Assembly: GCA_028692715.1 (NCBI GenBank)
Contig: JAQUWU010000002.1
Coordinates: 87,437-151,436 of the forward strand
DNA: 64,000 bases
From: Paludibacter sp.
GTDB taxonomy: Bacteria; Bacteroidota; Bacteroidia; Bacteroidales; Paludibacteraceae
Reading direction: 5' to 3'
The notes below the pieces were generated by a model that did no database searches, was not told the origin of the DNA, and worked only from the letters and a program-made list of their open reading frames with translations. This document shows, piece by piece, positions 9,801 to 16,843 of the stretch; positions within the stretch are counted from its first letter, which is position 1, and each line of letters opens with the position of its first letter. Made by a program: the position numbers and the translations under genes.

Positions 9801-10271
9801 ATAAAAAACACAACAACTCAACCAGCAAAACCGATAGAACCAAAGCAGGAGACTCCGGTTACAACAGTTCAACCAAAAGTAGATGATGTTCCGTTGTTTA
9901 AAAACCTTTTTGCATACCGTTCAAACGAACCTCATTTTGTAGCTGTTTATATTGTGTCAGGGACATTCGATTTTGAAAAAGTGAAAGTAGCTTTTGATGC
10001 TTATAATGCTCAAAATTATGCGGTTATGAATTTAAAGGTGACGTTGGAAACTTTTGATAAACAACAAGTTATTATTATTGGAAGTTTAAGCGATGCTCAG
10101 GCTGGAAAATCATATTTATTGAGGATGGTAAAAGAAAACAGTTTGTTCACCGCTTTGAAAGGGACTGTTTATCGCAATTTGTTAGGGTCGCAAAACAACC
10201 TGAATGTAATGATGAAAAATAATGCATTAACAACTTACTTCGAATTTATGCAGGAGTATTATTTAAAATAA
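6843..10271 (+). CDS. sprE: T9SS-associated TPR lipoprotein PorW/SprE
   Basis: A 1142-residue lipoprotein with lipobox LVSC (Cys30). The post-lipobox region STKKNTWSTRKVQEINTRFN and the following FFNGTTSYNNGL are hallmarks of the PorW/SprE family, needed for type IX secretion in Porphyromonas and for gliding in Flavobacterium. Residues 140-400 contain tetratricopeptide repeats (for example LGMAEFHKGDFLGSVGTFSY), with more TPR-like helices around 580-750. A Lys/Thr/Pro-rich linker (about 925-1020) precedes a conserved C-terminal domain starting FAYRSNEPHFVAVY. PorW is thought to bridge trans-periplasmic PorM-type complexes to the outer-membrane translocon. The stop lies two bases before porX. 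Full length; no sign of damage. Confidence 0.85.
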   Translation: MLIFNKLSLLKKHTVFLLLFLTMIIILVSCSTKKNTWSTRKVQEINTRFNVFFNGTTSYNNGLKNILKANKEDYSTFIPMYPISHHSNANAATSDMDRTIEKCRKAIKLHSIKIKPEKDLKKINDPDYKLFYNQEEFNPALKEVWLQLGMAEFHKGDFLGSVGTFSYVARHYSGDKDMIAKCQLWTVRAYAEMDWIYEAEQMLSKVEQDNLKQSNIGLFASVNADLLLKKKQYKEAIPFLELALSKENDKSLKQRFNYLLAQLYQKNNDDKAAFAAYTKVIKMNPSYEMDFNARISRAQLSNRSLMVVQKELAKMLKNTNNKDYLDQIYFALGNSLLHNKDTLNAIKNYKLSVQNSTRNGIDKAVTLIALGDLYYIRRDYVDAQPSYDEASKIMSNENDDYARVSRLAEMLGELVMQYNVVLLQDSLQALAKLPESERIEVVNKIIDKIFADEKLAEEKALQEKENKDRGVGADFMDGPPIGMNSMGGWYFYNPDLMKNGQTEFTKKWGRRKLEDNWRRSIKTSSIFSDENSSTTQTIATDVEAVADSVVSNTLKTDDLPDNKKPEFYLRQIPLTKAQVDKSNVEIASALFAMGQIYKDKIEDFPMAIKTFEEFYTRFGNDERKPESYFQIYLIQTKLGNTAEADIYRTKLINEFPDSKYKMILSQPDYAERLERMNIVQDSIYSLTYNAYNKSDFKTVYNYVADIRKNYPLSTLMPKFMFLNALSIGKNEPQDKFKVALDSLVSLYPESDVSAMSKDILALMKQGQEAKTGKSSGTLLAMRDESVKTEINEISQQQFSSDTKSKHRLMLMSIAKRDDLNKLMYNLASFNFSRFMIKDFDLIINKLDSTQNVLSVTNFESYDEAQWYLNSIKTDPSLSKMLDEYVTSKIIISENNYGLLRTVYTLKDYNEFIAKPKNVVENTKISTNKVTKKPEVVTVIKEDKQIKNSAVSTKPAVVQPEKEVIKAVEKPTNVVSENKNEKSVEKEIKNTTTQPAKPIEPKQETPVTTVQPKVDDVPLFKNLFAYRSNEPHFVAVYIVSGTFDFEKVKVAFDAYNAQNYAVMNLKVTLETFDKQQVIIIGSLSDAQAGKSYLLRMVKENSLFTALKGTVYRNLLGSQNNLNVMMKNNALTTYFEFMQEYYLK

Positions 10272-10273
10272 TT

Positions 10274-11821
10274 ATGAAAAAAGACAGAATACTTTGGGCA
10301 GATGACGAAATAGACTTGTTACAACCCTACGTTTTATTTTTAGAGGAAAAAGGGTACGAAATTGTGACAGCCAACAATGGTAAAGATGCAGTAGAATTGT
10401 GTCAGAAAGAGACTTTTGATATTATTTTTCTGGATGAAAATATGCCGGGTTTAAGTGGACTGGAAACTTTAGCATTGATAAAAGATATCGATGCTAATGT
10501 GCCTCTGGTGATGATTACCAAGAGCGAAGAGGAAAATATTATGAATATGGCTATTGGAAATAAAATTGCCGATTATCTTACCAAACCGGTTAATCCCAGC
10601 CAAATACTACTTACTCTGAAAAAGAATATTCATAAAAAAGAAATTGTAACAGAACACACTACTTCATCCTATCAATCACAATTTGGTAGAATCGGAATGC
10701 AAATCAACGATTCGTTGACCTACGAAGATTGGGTGGAAGTGTACAAAAAATTGGTGTATTGGGAGCTTGAACTGGCAGAAACTGATAATGGTATGGACGA
10801 AATGCTTCAAATGCAAAAAACCGATGCTAATATCACTTATACCAAATTTATTCGGAGAAATTATGAGGACTGGTTCCAACATCCAGAGAGTCGTCCCTTG
10901 ATGAGTCCTGATTTGTTTAAAACAAAAGTATTCCCTTTACTCGACAATGGTGAGAAAGTATTTTTTATTTTAGTCGATAATTTTCGATACGATCAATGGA
11001 AAATTATACGTGAATTACTAAGTGAATTTTACCAGTTCGATGAAGAAGAGTTGTATTGTGGAATATTGCCAACTGCTACTCAATATGCCAGAAATGCAAT
11101 TTTTTCGGGTTTAATGCCGTTACAAATTCAGCAAATGTTCCCTGATCTTTGGGTAGAAGAAGAGGAAGAGGAAGGAAAAAATATGAATGAAAAGGATTTG
11201 TTGCAAACCATGTTTACCCGTTATCGCAAAAACTACAGTTTCTCCTATAATAAAATCAATGATTCTAATTCTTGCGCTCGGTTAATAGATCAGTTACCTC
11301 GACTTGATAATAATCAGTTGAATGTATGTGTTTTGAATTTTATTGATATGTTATCGCATGCCCGAACTGAGTCGAAAATGATGCGCGAACTTGCTAATGA
11401 TGCAGGTGCTTATCGTTCGTTGACACTTTCGTGGTTTAAACATTCATCAACCTATGAACTCTTCAAATCTATTGCTCAACGTGGCTATAAAGTCGTTTTT
11501 ACTACTGATCATGGTACGATCCAGGTAAATAATCCAGTTAAAGTAATTGGTGACAAAAATACAAATGTAAACCTGCGATACAAAGTTGGTAAAAACTTGA
11601 GTTATAACAAAAAAGAAGTTTTTGAGATTTTACAACCATCAAAAGTAGGCTTGCCAAGTCCAAATGTAAGTTCAGCATATATTTTTGCCAATAACGATAG
11701 TTTTTTTGCGTACCCAAACAATTATAATCACTATGTGAGTTATTACAAAAGCACTTTTCAACACGGAGGAGTTTCATTGGAAGAAATGCTGATCCCGATA
11801 GTTTTGATGGAGCCAAAATGA
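10274..11821 (+). CDS. porX: PorX-type response regulator with PglZ phosphodiesterase domain
   Basis: A receiver domain (residues 1-120; acidic pocket WADDE, phosphoacceptor Asp54 in IIFLDENMPG, conserved Lys in YLTKPVNP) is followed by helices and a PglZ/alkaline-phosphatase-like domain (about 200-510) with FILVDNFRYDQW, TTDHGTIQ and HGGVSLEEMLIPI. This is the architecture of PorX, which with the sensor kinase PorY controls T9SS genes; its PglZ domain has been described as a metal-dependent oligonucleotide phosphodiesterase. It is translationally adjacent to sprE (two-base gap). PorY is not in the window. The C-terminus is complete, so the inverted-repeat element just downstream has not cut the gene. 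Confidence 0.88.
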   Translation: MKKDRILWADDEIDLLQPYVLFLEEKGYEIVTANNGKDAVELCQKETFDIIFLDENMPGLSGLETLALIKDIDANVPLVMITKSEEENIMNMAIGNKIADYLTKPVNPSQILLTLKKNIHKKEIVTEHTTSSYQSQFGRIGMQINDSLTYEDWVEVYKKLVYWELELAETDNGMDEMLQMQKTDANITYTKFIRRNYEDWFQHPESRPLMSPDLFKTKVFPLLDNGEKVFFILVDNFRYDQWKIIRELLSEFYQFDEEELYCGILPTATQYARNAIFSGLMPLQIQQMFPDLWVEEEEEEGKNMNEKDLLQTMFTRYRKNYSFSYNKINDSNSCARLIDQLPRLDNNQLNVCVLNFIDMLSHARTESKMMRELANDAGAYRSLTLSWFKHSSTYELFKSIAQRGYKVVFTTDHGTIQVNNPVKVIGDKNTNVNLRYKVGKNLSYNKKEVFEILQPSKVGLPSPNVSSAYIFANNDSFFAYPNNYNHYVSYYKSTFQHGGVSLEEMLIPIVLMEPK

Positions 11822-11824
11822 TTT

Positions 11825-12300
11825 TTTAACCGCAGAGAACGCTGAGAAAACGCAAAGAAAATATAATCTAAATTAAATGACTGAAAATCAAATTTCTGAA
11901 AAAGTAATTGGGTGTGCTATTTTGGTACATAAAGCATTAGGTCCTGGATTACTCGAAAGTGCCTATCAGGAATGTCTTTTTTTTGAATTGAAAGAAGTTG
12001 GTTTAAAAGTTGAAAAACAAAAGCCTCTACCATTAATATACAAAGATGTAAAGCTGGATGTAGGTTATAGATTAGATTTGATAGTTGAAGAAAAAGTAAT
12101 TATAGAGTTAAAATCTGTAGAAACGTTGAATGATATTCATGTTGCACAAATGATAACTTATTTGAAACTCTCTGGTTGTAAACTTGGTTTATTGCTGAAT
12201 TTTAATGTCTTAAGATTGATTGATGGATTAAAAAGAATAGTAAATAATTTATAATTCTCTGTGTGACTTTGCGGAAAACTCTGCGTTCTCTGCGGTTAAA
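11825..12300. mobile_element. Mini-element: GxxExxY gene between 18-bp perfect inverted repeats
   Basis: TTTAACCGCAGAGAACGC at 11825-11842 is the exact reverse complement of 12283-12300. A second inner pair, CGCAAAG (about 11851) and CTTTGCG (about 12266), lies inside. The 476-bp unit contains nothing but the GxxExxY gene and sits between porX and argF without damaging either. I see no convincing target duplication. That the unit is or was mobile is inference. Confidence 0.7.
11877..12254 (+). CDS. GxxExxY protein (PD-(D/E)XK nuclease-like)
   Basis: 125 residues. The family signature G-x-x-E-x-x-Y is Gly24-Leu-Leu-Glu27-Ser-Ala-Tyr30 in the segment LGPGLLESAY. A nuclease-like core follows: Asp67 in YRLDLIV and Glu77-x-Lys79 in IIELKSVE, the D...ExK pattern of PD-(D/E)XK enzymes. 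The family is common in Bacteroidetes and its biochemical role is unproven. It is the only gene inside the flanking inverted repeats, which suggests a link between this protein and movement or maintenance of the repeat. Confidence 0.85.
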   Translation: MTENQISEKVIGCAILVHKALGPGLLESAYQECLFFELKEVGLKVEKQKPLPLIYKDVKLDVGYRLDLIVEEKVIIELKSVETLNDIHVAQMITYLKLSGCKLGLLLNFNVLRLIDGLKRIVNNL

Positions 12301-12315
12301 TAGAAAAAATAAGAA

Positions 12316-13269
12316 ATGAAAACATATACAAATGTAAAAGACCTCGGCAATTTGCAAGAGGCAGTCAAAGAAGCTTTAGAGATTAAGAAAAACCGTTATG
12401 CATACAAACATATCGGTGAAAATAAAACGCTGTTAATGGTGTTTTTTAATTCCAGTTTACGTACCCGTTTGAGTACTCAAAAAGCAGGAATGAACTTGGG
12501 TATGAATACCATGGTTCTGGATGTGAATGCCGGTGCCTGGAAGTTGGAAACTGAACGGGGTGTTATTATGGATGGCGATAAACCGGAACATATTCTGGAA
12601 GCTATACCCGTGATGGCTAGTTATTGTGATGTTATTGGTGTAAGAGCTTTTGCACAGTTTGAAAGTAAAGAATTTGATTATCAGGAAACGATTATCAATC
12701 AATTTATAAAGTATTCGGGAAAACCTGTTTTTAGTATGGAGGCTGCAACTATGCATCCTTTGCAGGCTTTTGCCGATTTAATTACTATTGAAGAATATAA
12801 AAAAACAGCTCGTCCAAAAGTTGTACTTACTTGGGCGCCACATCCCAAAGCATTGCCGCAGGCTGTTCCGAACTCTTTTGCCGATTTTATGAATGAAGCT
12901 GATGTAGAATTTGTCATCACTCATCCCAAAGGATATGAGTTAGCTGAGAAATTTGTACGTGGAGCGCATGTAGAATACGACCAGATGAAAGCTTTCGAAG
13001 GCGCAGATTTTATTTATGCTAAAAACTGGGCAGCTTATCAGGATCCAAATTACGGGAAGATTCTCAGCTCTGATCGTGCCTGGACGGTTAGTGACCGACA
13101 AATGGCAGTTACAAACAATGCTTATTTTATGCATTGTTTGCCGGTTCGTCGAAATATGATTGTCACCGATGATGTCATTGAAAGTGCCCAATCACTTGTT
13201 ATTCCTGAGGCTGCAAACCGAGAAATTTCTGCTCAAGTGGTAATAAAAAGATTATTGACCTCATCCTAA
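12316..13269 (+). CDS. argF': N-succinylornithine (or N-acetylornithine) carbamoyltransferase
   Basis: Transfers the carbamoyl group to an N-acylated ornithine in arginine synthesis. 317 residues with carbamoyl-phosphate motif SSLRTR (47-51), the proline-rich MDGDKPEHILEAIP stretch, HPLQAFAD, TWAPHPKALPQAVPNS and FMHCLPVRR. Residue 90 is Pro in DGDKP90EH. In the crystal-structure work on this family Pro90 marks the Bacteroides succinylornithine enzyme, while the Xanthomonas acetylornithine enzyme has Glu at the matching position, so succinylornithine is the predicted substrate. The last three codons (Thr-Ser-Ser) and the stop overlap a palindromic repeat. Confidence 0.92.
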   Translation: MKTYTNVKDLGNLQEAVKEALEIKKNRYAYKHIGENKTLLMVFFNSSLRTRLSTQKAGMNLGMNTMVLDVNAGAWKLETERGVIMDGDKPEHILEAIPVMASYCDVIGVRAFAQFESKEFDYQETIINQFIKYSGKPVFSMEAATMHPLQAFADLITIEEYKKTARPKVVLTWAPHPKALPQAVPNSFADFMNEADVEFVITHPKGYELAEKFVRGAHVEYDQMKAFEGADFIYAKNWAAYQDPNYGKILSSDRAWTVSDRQMAVTNNAYFMHCLPVRRNMIVTDDVIESAQSLVIPEAANREISAQVVIKRLLTSS

Positions 13270-13293
13270 CCATCTCTAAAGGAGAGGGAATCC
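13258..13293 (-). repeat. Palindromic repeat, CTCTCC/GGAGAG family, copy a
   Basis: Read on the minus strand this is TCCCTCTCCTTTAGAGATGG followed by TTAGGATGAGGT, the same repeat as that inside argB (13977-14009) in opposite orientation. It begins in the last codons of argF' and includes its TAA stop. Confidence 0.65.
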
Positions 13294-13345
13294 GTAATAA
13301 ATAGACGATAAAAATTTATAAAAAGTATTATTAACCAGTTAAATA

Positions 13346-13368
13346 TCCCCCTTTAGGGGCTAGGGGTC
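13346..13368 (+). repeat. Palindromic repeat, CCCC/GGGG variant, copy b
   Basis: CCCCCTTTAGGGGCTAGGGG directly abuts the ATG of apt, replacing the usual ribosome-binding region. It is a related variant of the repeats in copies a and d. Confidence 0.55.
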
Positions 13369-13893
13369 ATGAATTTAGAACAAGTAGCCGCATCAATACG
13401 CGATGTGCCGGATTTTCCAAAACCGGGAATTTTATTTAAGGATATAACCACAGCAATGAAAGATGCTGAAGTGTTGAAATTTATTGCCGATGAACTTTAT
13501 GAATACTATAAAGACAAAGGAATTACCAAAGTAGTAGGTGTTGAAAGCCGTGGTTTTGTGCTTGGAAGTATATTAGCTTACAAACTAGGAGCTGGTTTTG
13601 TATTGTTACGCAAACCGGGTAAACTTCCAGCTGAAACTTATAAAGTGGATTATGAGCTTGAGTATGGAACTGACTCGTTGGAAATTCATAAAGATGCCAT
13701 TGACGAAGATGATGTTGTCTTACTTCACGATGACTTACTGGCTACAGGTGGGAGTGCAAATGCAGCGTTGGAATTATTGACAAAATTCTCCCATGCTCCT
13801 GTTTATGTTAGCTTCTTAATTGAACTAACATTTCTGAATGGAGTGGATAAATTGAAATCTGCAAAAGAAATTCATTCATTAATTAAATTTTAA
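13369..13893 (+). CDS. apt: Adenine phosphoribosyltransferase
   Basis: Purine salvage: adenine plus PRPP to AMP. 174 residues, typical length. Motifs: PDFPKPGILFKDIT at the start, GVESRGFVLG, and the PRPP-binding loop VVLLHDDLLATGGSA. It lies among arginine genes with no functional tie. The start codon directly follows a palindromic repeat, so any initiation signal must be within that repeat or absent. Confidence 0.95.
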   Translation: MNLEQVAASIRDVPDFPKPGILFKDITTAMKDAEVLKFIADELYEYYKDKGITKVVGVESRGFVLGSILAYKLGAGFVLLRKPGKLPAETYKVDYELEYGTDSLEIHKDAIDEDDVVLLHDDLLATGGSANAALELLTKFSHAPVYVSFLIELTFLNGVDKLKSAKEIHSLIKF

Positions 13894-13895
13894 AA

Positions 13896-13924
13896 GCCCC
13901 CCAATTCTTCTAAATGGGGACTTA
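13896..13924 (-). repeat. Palindromic repeat variant, copy c
   Basis: On the minus strand TCCCCATTTAGAAGAATTGG then GGGGCT. It follows the apt stop codon directly and resembles copy b. Membership of the same family is inferred from the CCCC...GGGG layout. Confidence 0.4.
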
Positions 13925-13947
13925 AAGACGAATTAATATAGTTCAAA

Positions 13948-14769
13948 ATGAATAATCAAAACACTACGAACTTAATTTCCTCTCCTTTGGAGAGGGTTAG
14001 GGAGAGGTTAACGCTTATCAAAGTCGGTGGAAAAATTGTAGAAGAGCCTGCGAGTTTGAAACAATTGCTATCCGACTTTTCAAATATTAAAGGACATAAA
14101 GTATTGGTGCACGGTGGCGGTCGTTCGGCTACGGCTATTGCCGCAAAATTAGGTATCGAAAGTCAAATGGTTAATGGACGACGAATAACCGACGAAGATA
14201 TGCTGAAAGTGGTAACAATGGTGTATGGTGGCTTGGTAAACAAACAAATAGTTGCGGGCTTACAAGCCATTGGTGTAAATGCACTTGGACTTACCGGTGC
14301 AGATTTGAACTATATGCGATCCGAAAAACGTCCGGTGACTGAGGTTGATTATGGTTTTGTGGGTGATGTAAAAGAAGTGAATGCAGGAATTTTGGCCGAT
14401 TTAATAGCGAAAGATGTTGTTCCCGTTTTAGCTCCATTGACACATGATAAAATTGGAAATCTACTGAATACCAATGCCGATACCATTGCAGGAGAAGCAG
14501 CAAAAGCATTATCGGAGTATTTTGATGTAACATTAGTTTATTGCTTTGAGAAAAAAGGGGTACTTTTGGATGAGAATGATGATGAAAGTGTAATTTCAAA
14601 ACTTACACCTGACCTTTTTGAAAAATATAAAGTGGAAGGAATTATCAACGGTGGTATGATCCCTAAACTGGAGAATTCTTTTGAAGCATTGAATGCTGGT
14701 GTAAAACAGGTAGTGATAACAAGAGCAGATATGCTTCAATTTAAAACCGGAACAACTATTCAATTATAA
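13948..14769 (+). CDS. argB: N-acylglutamate kinase (ArgB) with repeat-encoded N-terminal extension
   Basis: Phosphorylates N-acetyl- or, in this lineage, probably N-succinyl-glutamate. The amino-acid-kinase core starts at about residue 22 (LIKVGGK) and shows HGGGRSATAIAAKLG, NGRRITDEDML, GLTGADLN, NTNADTIAGEAA and INGGMIPKLE. The first 21 residues are atypical: residues 10-21 (ISSPLERVRERL) are encoded by a copy of the CTCTCC/GGAGAG palindromic repeat. There is no ATG start inside the native core; the only other candidate is TTG codon 14, also within the repeat. The enzyme core looks intact. The gene is cotranscribed with the esterase and M20 gene downstream. Confidence 0.92.
   Translation: MNNQNTTNLISSPLERVRERLTLIKVGGKIVEEPASLKQLLSDFSNIKGHKVLVHGGGRSATAIAAKLGIESQMVNGRRITDEDMLKVVTMVYGGLVNKQIVAGLQAIGVNALGLTGADLNYMRSEKRPVTEVDYGFVGDVKEVNAGILADLIAKDVVPVLAPLTHDKIGNLLNTNADTIAGEAAKALSEYFDVTLVYCFEKKGVLLDENDDESVISKLTPDLFEKYKVEGIINGGMIPKLENSFEALNAGVKQVVITRADMLQFKTGTTIQL
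13977..14009 (+). repeat. Palindromic repeat, copy d, inside argB coding sequence
   Basis: The core TCTCCTTTGGAGAGG is followed by GTTAGGGAGAGG. It matches the minus strand of copy a closely and lies in frame at codons 10-21 of argB. Confidence 0.75.
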
Positions 14770-14780
14770 ATTAATTTATT

Positions 14781-15650
14781 ATGAAAAAATTAATATCAAT
14801 ATCTTTTATACTGTTTTCTTTGATAAATTTAATGACAGCTCAGGAAGAGATTAAACTTTATCCCAAAGGTCCCAAAGAAAGTAATGACCTTCAAAAAAAA
14901 GAAAGTTTTCGCGATAAAGAATTTGTCGTCGACATTTCGGATGCCCGTATGTATGCTTATCCGGCTCTTAAAGAAAATGCAACAGGAGCAGCCGTAGTGA
15001 TTTGTCCCGGTGGAGGTTATGTGGGTGTCTCTCAAATTAAGGAAGGTTCTGAATTTGCAAAATGGTTCAATGATTTGGGCATTACAGCATTTGTATTGTA
15101 TTATCGCATGCCTAACGGACATTGTAAAATCCCATTGAAAGATGCTCAAACAGCTTTGAAGATTGTCTACAAAAGGGCTAAAGAATGGAATGTCGATAAA
15201 AATAAAATAGGAATTATGGGTTTCTCTGCAGGCGGACATTTGGCTTCTACTGTCGGAACACATTTTAAAAACAAAATACAACGTCCTGCATTTATGATTC
15301 TGGGTTATCCAGTTGTTACTATGGATTCAACTTATACGCACATGGGTTCGAGACAAAATTTGTTGGGTAAAAGACCTACAGATGATTTAGTAAAACTATA
15401 TTCTAACGAACTACAGGTAAAGAAAAATACACCGCCAACATTTATTGTACATGCACGTGATGATGGAGCCGTACCTATTGCCAATAGTAGAAATCTGGCA
15501 AAAGCAATTCAGGATAAAGGTATTTCATGTGAATTGCAAGAATATGATAAAGGTGGTCATGGTTTTGGAATGCGAAAACGAGGAATTCCAGTTGATAATT
15601 GGCCGAATGTGTTAAAGGAGTGGCTAAAAAAACAAAAGTTGATTGATTAA
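14781..15650 (+). CDS. Secreted alpha/beta-hydrolase esterase (acetylesterase/BD-FAE-like)
   Basis: 289 residues with a Sec signal peptide ending LMTAQEE. The alpha/beta-hydrolase fold shows oxyanion motif CPGGGY (75-80), nucleophile Ser149 in GFSAGG, the acid in VHARDDGAVP and His in KGGHGFGM. This combination is typical of xylan/feruloyl esterase-like enzymes that deacylate plant polysaccharides; substrate unproven. It lies 11 bases after argB and one base before the M20 gene, so it is cotranscribed with arginine genes although no link is evident. Confidence 0.85.
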   Translation: MKKLISISFILFSLINLMTAQEEIKLYPKGPKESNDLQKKESFRDKEFVVDISDARMYAYPALKENATGAAVVICPGGGYVGVSQIKEGSEFAKWFNDLGITAFVLYYRMPNGHCKIPLKDAQTALKIVYKRAKEWNVDKNKIGIMGFSAGGHLASTVGTHFKNKIQRPAFMILGYPVVTMDSTYTHMGSRQNLLGKRPTDDLVKLYSNELQVKKNTPPTFIVHARDDGAVPIANSRNLAKAIQDKGISCELQEYDKGGHGFGMRKRGIPVDNWPNVLKEWLKKQKLID

Positions 15651-15651
15651 T

Positions 15652-16713
15652 ATGAATTTTCAGGAAGAAACTAAAGATGCTATTGCTTTACTGCAACAAA
15701 TGATTGCAATTCCTTCTTTTAGCAAGGAAGAGAAATTGGTTGCCGATTTCCTTGAGAAATATATGGAGATTAAAGGTTACGTTGCAATTCGAGACAAAAA
15801 CAATGTATGGATGTTAAGTCCTGGATTTGATGCTTCTCGTACGACTGTTTTGCTCAATTCACACATCGATACGGTTAAGCCGGTATCGGGTTGGGTGCGT
15901 GATGCATTTACTCCCATAATTGAAAACGAAAAATTATTTGGTCTGGGGAGCAATGATGCCGGAGCAAGTGTTGTGAGTTTGCTTCATGCTTTTTTCTATT
16001 TGTCACAAAAAGAACAGTCTTATAATTTGATATTTGCTGCTAGTTCAGAGGAGGAAATATCTGGTAAAAATGGGATGGGAAGTTTATTAGCAGAATTACC
16101 AAAAATTGATTTTGCAATTGTTGGTGAACCTACACAAATGAATTTGGCAGTGGCTGAAAAAGGTTTAATGGTGTTGGATTGTGTCTCTATTGGAACAGCC
16201 GGACATGCAGCACGCAATGAAGGTGATAATGCTATTTATAAAGCTTTGAAAGATATTGAATGGTTTAAAAACTACGAATTTGAAAAGAAGACTGATTTGC
16301 TTGGTCCGGTAAAAATGTCAGTTACCCAAATTAATGCGGGAACTCAACATAACGTTGTCCCAGATAAATGTACTTTTGTTGTTGATATTCGAAGTAATGA
16401 AATGTATTCTAATCAGGAGATATTAGATGAAATTAGAAAAAAAGTAGGCTGTGATATACAGGCGCGTTCTACCCGATTAAGTTCGACGGCAACGCCACTT
16501 GATCATCCTATTGTATTACGAGCAAATAAATTAAACAGGAAGCTTTTTGGGTCGCCAACTCTTTCCGATCAATCGTTGATGAATTTCCCAAGCGTTAAAA
16601 TAGGTCCCGGAGAATCTTCGCGATCACATACAGCCGATGAATTTATAAGATTAGACGAAATAAATGAAGCAATTGAAATCTATATTCAATTGTTGGATGG
16701 TTTAAAACTGTGA
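15652..16713 (+). CDS. M20 deacylase, ArgE-like (N-acylornithine deacylase)
   Basis: 353 residues from the ATG at 15652, one base after the esterase stop (a TTG start at 15643 would overlap the esterase). M20 metallopeptidase motifs: SHIDTVKP (His71, Asp73), GLGSNDAGAS (Asp102), SSEEEISG (Glu133/134), VGEPTQMN and SRSHTADEF (metal His). With argF' and argB in the same cluster it probably removes the acyl group from N-acylornithine or N-acylcitrulline. A DapE-like role in lysine synthesis is the alternative. Confidence 0.82.
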   Translation: MNFQEETKDAIALLQQMIAIPSFSKEEKLVADFLEKYMEIKGYVAIRDKNNVWMLSPGFDASRTTVLLNSHIDTVKPVSGWVRDAFTPIIENEKLFGLGSNDAGASVVSLLHAFFYLSQKEQSYNLIFAASSEEEISGKNGMGSLLAELPKIDFAIVGEPTQMNLAVAEKGLMVLDCVSIGTAGHAARNEGDNAIYKALKDIEWFKNYEFEKKTDLLGPVKMSVTQINAGTQHNVVPDKCTFVVDIRSNEMYSNQEILDEIRKKVGCDIQARSTRLSSTATPLDHPIVLRANKLNRKLFGSPTLSDQSLMNFPSVKIGPGESSRSHTADEFIRLDEINEAIEIYIQLLDGLKL

Positions 16714-16794
16714 GTTGAACAGGGTCGAAATTGGACTATGTTGATTGAGCATACAGAACCATCAAATCAGTTTGAAATGGCAATTTGGAATAAT

Positions 16795-16829
16795 AAAAAA
16801 TCTGCATCCTAAAAGAATGCAGATTTTTT
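16795..16829. terminator. Bidirectional terminator between argE-like gene and galE
   Basis: AAAAAATCTGCAT pairs perfectly with ATGCAGATTTTTT over a nine-base loop, and both strands have T tails. It serves both converging transcription units. Confidence 0.9.
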
Positions 16830-16843
16830 ATTCTGTATAATAC

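Noticed and set aside
9224-9811. Minus-strand open frames inside the sprE gene
   Set aside because: They are shadows of the long plus-strand gene, with no start context or recognisable motif.
11825-12300. Insertion sequence with a DDE transposase
   Set aside because: The only gene is GxxExxY; there is no transposase motif and no clear target duplication, so the unit is called a mini-element only.
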